In this document: piece by piece, positions 1-5,665 of the stretch
Position numbering within the stretch: the first letter of the stretch is position 1
How the letters are laid out: each line of letters begins with the position of its first letter
Assembly (NCBI GenBank): GCA_019348265.1
Contig: JAHWJV010000074.1
Coordinates: 1-10,765, forward strand
Length of the DNA stretch: 10,765 nucleotides
Direction: 5' to 3'
From: Gemmatimonadota bacterium
Lineage (GTDB): Bacteria > Gemmatimonadota > Gemmatimonadetes > Longimicrobiales > Longimicrobiaceae
Notes under the pieces: generated by a model
Databases searched by the model: none
What the model saw: only the letters and a program-made list of their open reading frames with translations
What the model was told of the DNA's origin: nothing
Made by a program: the position numbers and the translations under genes

Positions 1-635
1 GACGTCGGTTCCGAGGAGCATGCGGCCCGACGTGTCGAGCGTCACCTGAACCTGCAGCGCCACCGGCCGTCCCGCGTCGGCGATCGCCTGCCGGCAGCCG
101 AAGACCGCGGCCTTGGCCTCCAGGATGTCCTGCGAGGTCTCGATCAGCAGCACGTCGACCCCGCCCTTGATCAGTGCCGCCGCCTGTTCCGCGAACACCG
201 GCACCAGCTCGTCGAAGGTGACGTTGCCGAGCGTCGGGTCGGAGGCGGATGGCAGGAAGCCCGATGGACCGATGGATCCCGCGACAAAGCGCGGCCGATC
301 CGGCGTCGCGAAGCGGTCCGCCACCCGGCGCGCTAGCGACGCGGCCGCGACGTTGATCTCGCGCACGCGCTCGCCCAGCCTCACGCTCAACGCGATCGAT
401 CCGTCGGCGGAAAGGTATCGGTCTCCAGCACGTCGCAGCCCGCCTCCATGAAGCTGGCGTGGATCGACTCGATCACGTCCGGCCTGGTGATCACCAGATA
501 GTCGTTACACCCCTCGAGCTTCGCCCCGCCGAAATCGTCCGCGGAAAGGTCGAAGCCCTGGATGGAGGTACCCATCGCGCCGTCGAAGACGAGCACACGG
601 CTCTGGAGAGCGGAGAGATACGGTGATGCAGGCAC
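1..635 (-). pseudogene. metH: Methionine synthase MetH, N-terminal part, frame-disrupted and cut by window edge
   Basis: This is the N-terminal homocysteine-binding domain of cobalamin-dependent methionine synthase, which methylates homocysteine from methyltetrahydrofolate in the cytoplasm. The first reading block has the DGAMGTSIQ signature, then DDFGG, EGCNDYLVITRPDVI and DVLETDTF. That frame then reaches a TGA at 387-389. The homology continues one frame over from about 410 down to base 1: REINVAAASLARRVADRF, AGSIGPSGFLPS, TLGNVTFDEL, then LIETSQDILEAKAAVFG. A single missing base next to the TTT codon at 411-413 restores an open frame, but the 15 residues after it still match the family poorly, so more than one small change is likely. 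I placed the start at the GTG of 633-635, with GGGA upstream, because it gives a family-like N-terminus; a TTG at 657-659 is the alternative. Either a sequencing error or a decaying gene would explain the break. The rest of the gene lies outside the window. Confidence 0.85.
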
Positions 636-667
636 TGGATATTCCCGGCTGAGATACAAAGGGGCTG

Positions 668-711
668 AAATACAGAAACAGGCCCCGCGACAAGTGAGAG
701 TGCGGGGCCTG
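668..711 (-). terminator. Terminator-like attenuator hairpin in metH leader
   Basis: A perfect 10-bp stem, CAGGCCCCGC with GCGGGGCCTG (bases 679-688 and 702-711), encloses a 13-base loop. On the minus strand it is followed by a U-rich run at about 668-677 (TGTTTCTGTATTT). It lies between the SAM-II-type riboswitch and the metH start, where an intrinsic terminator controlled by the riboswitch is expected. The plus-strand direction also has T-rich sequence, but about 25 bases away and with no gene upstream. The attenuator role is inferred. Confidence 0.65.
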
Positions 712-727
712 AAGCAGGACTATTCCC

Positions 728-780
728 GACTCTTTAGCATTTTTTTAGGTGGTTGCAAGCGGTCAGCAAATTCATCCACC
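728..780 (-). ncRNA. SAM-II-type (SAM-II/SAM-V) riboswitch upstream of metH
   Basis: Read on the minus strand, this stretch has the order of conserved elements of the SAM-II riboswitch (metA motif). A 5-bp stem P1 is formed by GGTGG (776-780) and CCACC (748-752). Its long loop contains GAATTTG and GACCGCTTGCAA, then come an A-rich linker (741-746) and the conserved 3' segment TGCTAAAG (732-739) that makes the pseudoknot. SAM-II and SAM-V share this core, so I do not separate them. SAM-II aptamers bind S-adenosylmethionine and repress sulphur and methionine genes, which fits metH just downstream. Usually the aptamer overlaps the ribosome binding site; here metH starts about 95 bases further on and a terminator-like hairpin lies between, so transcriptional control is more likely. 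The call is from sequence memory, not a covariance-model search. Confidence 0.85.
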
Positions 781-794
781 GTAGCTATTGCTAC
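781..794 (-). other. Small hairpin at the predicted 5' end of the metH transcript
   Basis: GTAGC and GCTAC form a 5-bp stem around a 4-base loop (AATA on the minus strand). It abuts stem P1 of the riboswitch and begins about where transcription from the predicted metH promoter would start. It may stack on or shield the aptamer; no function is shown. Confidence 0.4.
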
Positions 795-801
795 AGGGCG
801 A

Positions 802-830
802 AGTTTAGCGTCGCCGCTCGCCGGGCGCAA
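802..830 (-). promoter_or_regulatory. Predicted sigma70-like promoter for metH
   Basis: On the minus strand, TTGCGC (825-830) and TAAACT (802-807) are separated by 17 bases. Transcription would start near 795, just ahead of the riboswitch. Matches to consensus are moderate (4 of 6 in each box), but the placement fits the leader. Confidence 0.4.
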
Positions 831-901
831 GTCTCGCTGCGGGCTGCTCTTCCACCGGGCGCGGGTTCGAAGGGGGCGGCTGGCCTCGGCGCGGAGGGTT
901 C

Positions 902-929
902 TTGACGGGGCGGCGAAGGCGCCTATCCT
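902..929 (+). promoter_or_regulatory. Predicted sigma70 promoter for the Cas2-like gene
   Basis: TTGACG (902-907) and TATCCT (924-929) are separated by 16 bases, giving a start near 936 and a leader of roughly 34 bases before the ATG at 970. The -10 box is framed by two copies of the palindrome GGCGCC (918-923 and 934-939), and the palindrome CCTGTCAGG (927-935) sits at the start region; these could be an operator. The promoter is divergent from that of metH. Confidence 0.5.
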
Positions 930-969
930 GTCAGGCGCCAGCGTCCGTTTCCCACCTGCGCATCCAGCG

Positions 970-1236
970 ATGAAGCTGTACATAACGTACGACCTGAAGC
1001 CCGGAAACGAATACCCGCGCCTGGTCGCGGCGCTCCGCGCCATGGGCGGGTGCCAGCCCCTGCAGGGCGGCTGGGTGGTGGACGTGCAGTTCACCGCCGC
1101 GCAGGTGCGGGATCACCTGCGGAAGTTCATCCAGGAAGACGACCGGCTGCTCATCCTTTCTCTGGGCGGCAGTTGGGCATCGATCGGCCTCTCGGCCGAC
1201 GACGCGGGATGCCTGCGGCGCAAGGTCTCCAACTGA
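970..1236 (+). CDS. Small Cas2-fold-like (SinR-family-like) protein, 88 aa
   Basis: The protein opens with MKLYITYDL, followed by PGNEYPRLVAALRAMGGCQPLQGGWVVDV, a helix (TAAQVRDHLRKFI), then DDRLLILSLGG and WASIGLS. This strand-helix-strand order and the YDL with Asp8 at the end of strand 1 resemble Cas2 and the stand-alone Cas2/VapD-like proteins that databases label SinR family. In Cas2 this Asp binds metal in some nucleases, so nuclease activity is possible but unproven. No cas1, no repeat array and no toxin-antitoxin partner lies beside it. It is divergent from metH, with a good promoter at 902-929. It converges on pepP with only 10 bases between the stop codons and no visible terminator. 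I chose the ATG at 970 because the fold begins exactly there, although no clear Shine-Dalgarno precedes it; the longer in-frame extension upstream would run across the promoter. Confidence 0.75.
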   Translation: MKLYITYDLKPGNEYPRLVAALRAMGGCQPLQGGWVVDVQFTAAQVRDHLRKFIQEDDRLLILSLGGSWASIGLSADDAGCLRRKVSN

Positions 1237-1246
1237 GCGGCCCGCA

Positions 1247-2728
1247 TCACCCCGCTCCCACCAGCCGCTCCACCTCGTCCGGGTCGACCGGGACGCCGCG
1301 CGTCAGGATCTCGCGCCCGTAGTCGGTCACCAGCACGTCGTCCTCGATGCGGATGCCGATCCCGCGGTAGGCGGCGGGGACCGTCTCGCTGTCGCGGGAG
1401 ATGTAGATCCCGGGTTCGATCGTCAGGACCATACCCGGCTCGAGGGTGATCGGGGTGCCGTTCCGGCGATAGAGCCCGACATCGTGCACGTCTAGCCCCA
1501 GCCAGTGCGAGGTCTGGTGCATGTAGAAGCGGCGATAGCTGCCGCTCTCGATCGCCTCCTCGGCCGAAACGTCCTGGAGTATGCCCAGCCGAACCATCCC
1601 CGCCACGAGCATTCCCACCGCCGCGTCGTGCACTGCGGTGATCCCTACCCCGGGCCTGACCGCCTCGATCGCGGCGTTCTCGGCTTGCAGCACCAGCTCG
1701 TAAAGCTCACGCTGCGGCGCCGTGAAGCGGCCGGACGCCGGAAAGGTCCGCGTGATGTCCGAGCAGTACATCCCCCACTCGGCGCCGGCGTCGATCAACA
1801 CCAGCGCGTCCTCCGGCACCACCGAATCATTCTGCGTGTAGTGCAGAAACGTTGCGTTCTCGCCGGATCCGACGATCGAGGCGAAAGCGGGACCCGCGGC
1901 GCCGTGCGAACGGAAGGTTCCCTCCAGGATCGCCTCCAGCTCCCATTCGCCGATCCCCGGGCGGGCGCGCGCCATTGCTGCACGGTGCCCGGCGGCGCCG
2001 ATCGCGGCGGCGCAGCGCATCCGCTCGATCTCGTGTGGATCCTTGATCTTCCGCATCTCCGCGAGCAGGCTGTCGAGGTCCACGAGCGTGGTGGGCCCCG
2101 CGCCGCTTCGCGCACGCGCCCGCCTGGCGCGGGAAAGGATCTCCAGCACCCGGGTGTCGAGCGCCGGGTCCGCCCCCAACGCGTAAAGCAGCCGGTCCGC
2201 GGGCGCGATCAGTTCCGCCGCACGCTCGTCGACGTCGCCGATCGGGTAGACCGCGTCGGCGCCGTACGTCTCCATCGCCGCCTCCACGCCGATCCGCGGG
2301 CCGTTCCACCTCTCCCTGTCCGGGTCGCGTGGTCGCATGAAAAGCGTGAAGCGGTGCGCCGCGTCGTGCGGCGTGAGGACCGCGAACGCCTCTGGCTCCT
2401 CCACGCCGGTCAGATAGTAGAAGTCCGTGTTCTGCCGGTACGGGACCTCGGTGTCGCGCGACCGGAACAGCTCGGGATTGGACGCGAGGAGCACGACCGC
2501 GCCGCCTGCCAGCTCCAGCAGCCGCTCGCGACGGGCTCGAAACACTTCGACCGGCGCGGGGGCGGCCGGGCCTGCAGGGATGGGATCGTTCGCGTCCGGG
2601 ATCGACACGAGATTCGGGAGGCTGCGGGTGCTGGAAGGATGATCGACTGCGGGGAATATCGAGGGGTGCGCCGCGTGGGGCAAATGCTGGGGCACGGCGA
2701 TGCGCCGGCGCGCCGGCGACGGCTTCAC
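1247..2728 (-). CDS. pepP: Xaa-Pro aminopeptidase (aminopeptidase P, M24B)
   Basis: This cytoplasmic metallopeptidase removes the N-terminal residue from peptides with proline in second position. The N-terminal aminopeptidase P domain covers about residues 60-190 (RNTD-like stretch PYRQNTDFYYLTGVEEPEA), and the pita-bread M24 domain about 230-480. All five metal ligands of the family are visible: Asp313 (LIDAG), Asp324 (SDITRTFP), His408 (SHWLGLDVHD), Glu438 (TIEPGIY) and Glu462 (RIEDD). The active-site His296 (LHYTQND) and His415 are also present. It is the last gene of the ctaB operon; the GTG at 2726-2728 overlaps the TGA of the preceding gene. The first roughly 58 residues are rich in Pro and Ala and have no counterpart in E. 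coli PepP, so the true start may be an internal GTG (for example before SIPDANDP or at VFRARRERLLE). None of these has a clear ribosome site. Function is sure; the start is not. Confidence 0.95.
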   Translation of the reverse strand: MKPSPARRRIAVPQHLPHAAHPSIFPAVDHPSSTRSLPNLVSIPDANDPIPAGPAAPAPVEVFRARRERLLELAGGAVVLLASNPELFRSRDTEVPYRQNTDFYYLTGVEEPEAFAVLTPHDAAHRFTLFMRPRDPDRERWNGPRIGVEAAMETYGADAVYPIGDVDERAAELIAPADRLLYALGADPALDTRVLEILSRARRARARSGAGPTTLVDLDSLLAEMRKIKDPHEIERMRCAAAIGAAGHRAAMARARPGIGEWELEAILEGTFRSHGAAGPAFASIVGSGENATFLHYTQNDSVVPEDALVLIDAGAEWGMYCSDITRTFPASGRFTAPQRELYELVLQAENAAIEAVRPGVGITAVHDAAVGMLVAGMVRLGILQDVSAEEAIESGSYRRFYMHQTSHWLGLDVHDVGLYRRNGTPITLEPGMVLTIEPGIYISRDSETVPAAYRGIGIRIEDDVLVTDYGREILTRGVPVDPDEVERLVGAG

Positions 2729-3282
2729 ATCCCGCGCGGCTCACCTGCCGAAGAGGACGCGGCGGCAGCCTCCAGCTGCCGCTGGTGGTGCTCCGTGTGA
2801 ACGGCGACGAAGCGGGCCGCCTGCCGCAGTGAGAGTGGGCCGAAATACGGATGGTTGATGCGGCGAACGCTGCTCACGCGGACCTCGCGGGCGAGCGCCT
2901 CGGCGGCGGAGCGGAGGCGTGCCTCCAGTGCTTCCTGGCGGACGCCTGGTCCGGCTGGCCTGACCTCGCGTGGCGCACCGGCGCGCAGGGGGAGCGAGCG
3001 GTGGAAGAGGACGTGCGGCACGAAGAACCAGCGTAGGGCCCGTTGCATCATCGGGCCAGCGATCCGCCGCATCGGCGGATCCCCGGCGAGCTGACCGAGG
3101 AACACCTCGTAAGTCAGCGTAACGTGCTCCGCTACCTGGGCGGGGCTCCACCCAGCTTCATGCAGCGGGACGTCCCAGACCTCTGCGGGGATGCGGATCG
3201 CGGCGCGGAGGAAGCCGTCCACTGCGACGCGGTTCTCCCTGGACGGCCGAGCCCAGGGGTCCCGAGCGCCGCGTAGGCTCAT
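2725..3282 (-). CDS. DinB-like four-helix protein, 185 aa
   Basis: The protein looks like a member of the DinB/YfiT superfamily of putative metal-dependent four-helix bundles, some of which are thiol S-transferases using bacillithiol or mycothiol. Visible features are WSPAQVAEHVTLTYE (His53) early on and VHTEHHQRQL near the end (His162, His166), the spaced histidines that form the metal site in this family. The length of 185 residues is slightly above the usual 150-170. Its ATG overlaps the ctaB stop codon as ATGA, so it is probably translationally coupled to ctaB; its own TGA overlaps the GTG start of pepP. The substrate cannot be told from sequence. Confidence 0.75.
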   Translation of the reverse strand: MSLRGARDPWARPSRENRVAVDGFLRAAIRIPAEVWDVPLHEAGWSPAQVAEHVTLTYEVFLGQLAGDPPMRRIAGPMMQRALRWFFVPHVLFHRSLPLRAGAPREVRPAGPGVRQEALEARLRSAAEALAREVRVSSVRRINHPYFGPLSLRQAARFVAVHTEHHQRQLEAAAASSSAGEPRGM

Positions 3283-4304
3283 CTCAGCGGGCCGGCGGGT
3301 GCGAGTGGGGCCGGGCTGACGTCGGAGATGTCGGGGTTCCGCAGCTCGAGCGGCTCGCGGCCGCCGCCGACCCGCGCGCCCGGGAAGAACCCGTCCACCG
3401 CCATCGCCGCGAACAGCAGCGCGAGGTACAGGAGAGAGTTGCGGTAAAGCGCCCAGGCGGGCTGGGTGAGGTTCACGGCCCGCATAACGGCGATCACCCC
3501 CCAGACCAGCCAGGCGCCGAGCGCCAGCGCACTGAGCCCGTAGACGTACCCCATCCCCCCAAAGGCCACCGGGATGATGGTGAGCGGCACCAGGACGAGC
3601 GCGTAGAAGAGCATCTGGCGCAGAGTCTCGCGCTCGCCCCAGACGTTCGGCGCCATCGGCACACCGACCCTGCCGTAGTCCTTCTGCTTTATCAGCGCGA
3701 GCGCCCAGAAGTGGGGCGGCGTCCAGAAGAAGACGATGAGGAAGAGATAGACCGCGGTCAGCGTCACCTCTCCCGTCGCCGCCGCCCAGCCGACGAGCGG
3801 CGGGAACGCGCCGGCCGCACCCCCGATCACGATGTTCTGCGGCGATGTACGCTTGAGCCAGCGCGTGTAGATGAAGACGTAGTAGAGCAGGCCGCTGAGC
3901 GCGAGCACCGCGCTGAGCGGGTTGACCAGCGTCCAGAAGAGCGCGAACGCCGCCGTTCCCAGCGTGATTCCGAATCCCAGAACGTGAGCGGGGGACATGC
4001 GGCCGCTGGGGATCGGCCGCAAGGCCGTCCGTGCCATCTGCCGGTCGATGTCGCGATCCAGATACATGTTGATGGCGTTCGCCCCGCCCGCCATCAGATA
4101 CCCGCCGAGCATCGTCCAGAGGACGGTCCAGCTATTCGGCCATCCGCGCACCGCGAGCATCATCGGCGCCACGGTCGTGACCAGCAGGAGCGAGATGATC
4201 CGCGGCTTCGTCAGCGTGACGTAGTCTCGAATGCGCTGGCGCGCGCCGCCGCCGTCCGGCGCGCCGATCGCGAGCCGGCCGGCCCGCTCCGTCGCGGTGG
4301 TCAT
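3279..4304 (-). CDS. ctaB: Protohaem IX farnesyltransferase (haem O synthase)
   Basis: This inner-membrane UbiA-family prenyltransferase transfers a farnesyl group to haem B to give haem O, the cofactor or precursor for haem-copper oxidases. Diagnostic motifs are TKPRIISLLLVTT (residues 32-44), NxxxDxxxD at Asn79-Asp83-Asp87 (GANAINMYLDRDID), RTSPQNIVIGGAAGAFPPLVGW, FFWTPPHFWALAL and the second Asp-rich site around Asp209 (KQKDYGRVGVPM). Eight or nine hydrophobic segments follow, then a roughly 35-residue Pro-rich tail not typical of the family. I placed the start at the ATG of 4302-4304, with GGCGAG six bases upstream; an in-frame TTG at 4356-4358 would add 18 residues. It leads the ctaB, DinB-like, pepP operon. 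No cytochrome oxidase subunits or haem A synthase are next to it in this window, which is unusual for ctaB. Confidence 0.95.
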   Translation of the reverse strand: MTTATERAGRLAIGAPDGGGARQRIRDYVTLTKPRIISLLLVTTVAPMMLAVRGWPNSWTVLWTMLGGYLMAGGANAINMYLDRDIDRQMARTALRPIPSGRMSPAHVLGFGITLGTAAFALFWTLVNPLSAVLALSGLLYYVFIYTRWLKRTSPQNIVIGGAAGAFPPLVGWAAATGEVTLTAVYLFLIVFFWTPPHFWALALIKQKDYGRVGVPMAPNVWGERETLRQMLFYALVLVPLTIIPVAFGGMGYVYGLSALALGAWLVWGVIAVMRAVNLTQPAWALYRNSLLYLALLFAAMAVDGFFPGARVGGGREPLELRNPDISDVSPAPLAPAGPLR

Positions 4305-4380
4305 CGACGGCTCGCCGGGGCGGCCGATCGCGTCGATAGTAGAGCTCACAAGAGACAATCCATTCGTTCCGAGTTACGCA

Positions 4381-4409
4381 CTCGGAGGCCGCGTCACGAG
4401 GCCCCCGAG
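4381..4409 (-). other. Hairpin in the ctaB leader
   Basis: On the minus strand CTCGGGGGCC and GGCCTCCGAG form a 10-bp stem with one G-U pair around a 9-base loop. It begins one or two bases after the transcription start predicted from the TATATT box at 4418-4423. It is not followed by a U-run, so it is not a terminator; it may protect the 5' end of the mRNA. Confidence 0.45.
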
Positions 4410-4417
4410 CCGGCGGG

Positions 4418-4423
4418 AATATA
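4418..4423 (-). promoter_or_regulatory. Predicted -10 element for the ctaB operon
   Basis: The minus strand reads AAAGTGTATATTCCC, with TATATT as the -10 hexamer preceded by TGTG like an extended -10. The region where a -35 would lie (about 4440-4446) does not match consensus. The 11-base core AAGTGTATATT recurs upstream of trxB. Confidence 0.5.
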
Positions 4424-4518
4424 CACTTTCGGCCGCGTTTCGCCACCCGCCGGCGGCAGTCGGGACGGCCCCTCGGCGCTCTATTTCCCGGCACTGCGGC
4501 GCCGATTACCTTAGCCCG

Positions 4519-5574
4519 ATGCTCAGAACACCCCCGTCCGGCCCAGCGCTCGCCCTGCTGCGCGTTCCCCTCTTCTACAAGATCCTGATCGCCAATGCGA
4601 TCATCGTGATCCTGGGCGCGGTGCTCGGAACGGCCATCACGCTTCACTACATGCGAAGCGGCGGGGGGTCCACCCCGCTGCTGGTAGCGCTGCTCGCGCT
4701 CGGCGGCGTAGGCGTGACAGTGCTGGTGAACGCGCTGATCCTGCGACTCGCGCTCACCCCGTTGAAGCTGCTGGAGGAGACTGCCGCCAGCGTTCAGGGT
4801 GGCGATCTCGACGCCCGCGTGCCCGAGTCCGCGCTGGCCGACCGGCAGCTCGAGCGTCTGACGCGGACATTCAACGCCATGCTCGACAACCTGGAGAGCT
4901 ACGGCCAGCGGCTGCGGGAGGTCGCGGCGCGTGCGTTGAACGCGGAGGAGGAGGAGCGGAAGCGCATCTCGCGAGAGCTGCACGACGACACCGCGCAGAC
5001 CCTCGCCGCGCTGCTCATCCGCCTCCGTCTGGCGCGAGGCGCCGACGACCCCGCCTCCCGGGACGCGCTCCTGGACCAGTTTCGCGGAGAGATCGGCGAG
5101 GCGCTGGAGCGGATCCGCCGGTTCGCGCGCGGGCTCCGGCCGCCCGCGCTCGACGATCTCGGGCTCGTCCCCGCGCTCGAGTCGCACATCCGTGCGCTCG
5201 CCGAGAGCAGCGCCGTAGAGGTGCGGATGGAGGCGGAGCCGCTCGACGGCGTCCTGACCGGGCCGGCCGAGCTCGCGCTCTACCGCATCGCGCAGGAGGC
5301 GCTCTCCAATGCCGTCCGCCACTCGGGTGCCCACCGGGTGGCGGTCCGGCTGCGGCGTGGAGCAGGTGCGGTGGAGCTCTCCGTCGTCGACGACGGCGTG
5401 GGGTTCGACGTGGCGGCCACCCGTGCGGAAGGCCGTGGTCTCGGGCTGTTCGGGATGGAGGAGCGCGCGTTCTACGTCGGCGGCTCCGTCGAGATCGACA
5501 GTGCCCCGGGGAAGAAGACCGAGCTTCGCGCCCGCGTGCCGCTGGATCCGGTGCCTGGCCACGCCGCTCGCTGA
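4519..5574 (+). CDS. Two-component sensor histidine kinase, NarX/DesK (HisKA_3) type
   Basis: This membrane sensor kinase autophosphorylates on His and would pass phosphate to a LuxR/NarL-type response regulator. Order: TM1 about residues 18-43, a loop of only about ten residues, TM2 about 53-76, a HAMP-like linker (LTPLKLLEETAASVQGGDLDARVP), then a HisKA_3 dimerisation helix EEEERKRISRELHDDTAQTLAALL with phospho-acceptor His155 and the HDxxxQ motif. The HATPase domain follows, with N-box EALSNAVRHSG (Asn264), G1 box DDGVGFD (291-297) and G2 box GRGLGLFGMEER. All catalytic boxes are intact. There is virtually no extracytoplasmic sensor domain, so the signal may be sensed in the membrane or through a partner. 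No response regulator lies beside it here. I chose the ATG at 4519 because TM1 follows at the usual distance; the upstream in-frame extension covers the ctaB promoter region and is not protein-like. There is no clear Shine-Dalgarno. Confidence 0.93.
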   Translation: MLRTPPSGPALALLRVPLFYKILIANAIIVILGAVLGTAITLHYMRSGGGSTPLLVALLALGGVGVTVLVNALILRLALTPLKLLEETAASVQGGDLDARVPESALADRQLERLTRTFNAMLDNLESYGQRLREVAARALNAEEEERKRISRELHDDTAQTLAALLIRLRLARGADDPASRDALLDQFRGEIGEALERIRRFARGLRPPALDDLGLVPALESHIRALAESSAVEVRMEAEPLDGVLTGPAELALYRIAQEALSNAVRHSGAHRVAVRLRRGAGAVELSVVDDGVGFDVAATRAEGRGLGLFGMEERAFYVGGSVEIDSAPGKKTELRARVPLDPVPGHAAR

Positions 5575-5597
5575 ATGCGCGTACGGGCGAACAAGTG

Positions 5598-5603
5598 TAT
5601 ATT
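5598..5603 (+). promoter_or_regulatory. Predicted -10 element for trxB
   Basis: The sequence CAAGTGTATATTTCG contains a TATATT hexamer preceded by GTG, as in the ctaB promoter. There is no recognisable -35 box 16-18 bases upstream. The start would be near 5610, leaving a leader of about 55 bases before trxB. Confidence 0.5.
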
Positions 5604-5609
5604 TCGTCC

Positions 5610-5626
5610 GGGCGGTGCGACCGCCC
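5610..5626 (+). other. Hairpin at the predicted 5' end of the trxB mRNA
   Basis: GGGCGGT (5610-5616) and ACCGCCC (5620-5626) pair perfectly around a 3-base GCG loop. It lies 36 bases after the kinase stop codon and starts where transcription from the TATATT box should begin. Without a following U-run it is a poor terminator; a 5'-end stabilising stem is more likely. Confidence 0.45.
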
Positions 5627-5665
5627 CTCGTCATCCCAATCGACCGTAAACGAAGAAGACCGTTA

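Noticed and set aside
562..1236. Longer 224-residue version of the Cas2-like gene
   Set aside because: The extension would run through the metH start, riboswitch and promoter and is not protein-like; homology begins at the ATG of 970.
970..1236. A CRISPR-Cas locus suggested by the Cas2-like protein
   Set aside because: No cas1, other cas gene or regularly spaced repeat is present in the window.
1505..2800. 431-residue open frame on the plus strand opposite pepP
   Set aside because: It is Arg/His/Asp-rich without any recognisable domain and lies antisense to a gene with full family motifs; long antisense frames are usual in GC-rich DNA.
5610..5626. Hairpin as a terminator of the kinase gene
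   Set aside because: The 7-bp stem is not followed by a T-run (it continues CTCGTCATCCC), and it lies just after a promoter-like TATATT.
4132..5634. 500-residue open frame on the minus strand across the kinase gene and ctaB start
   Set aside because: The composition (Arg, His, Gln, Pro) is typical of antisense shadows, and it overlaps the well-supported kinase and ctaB.
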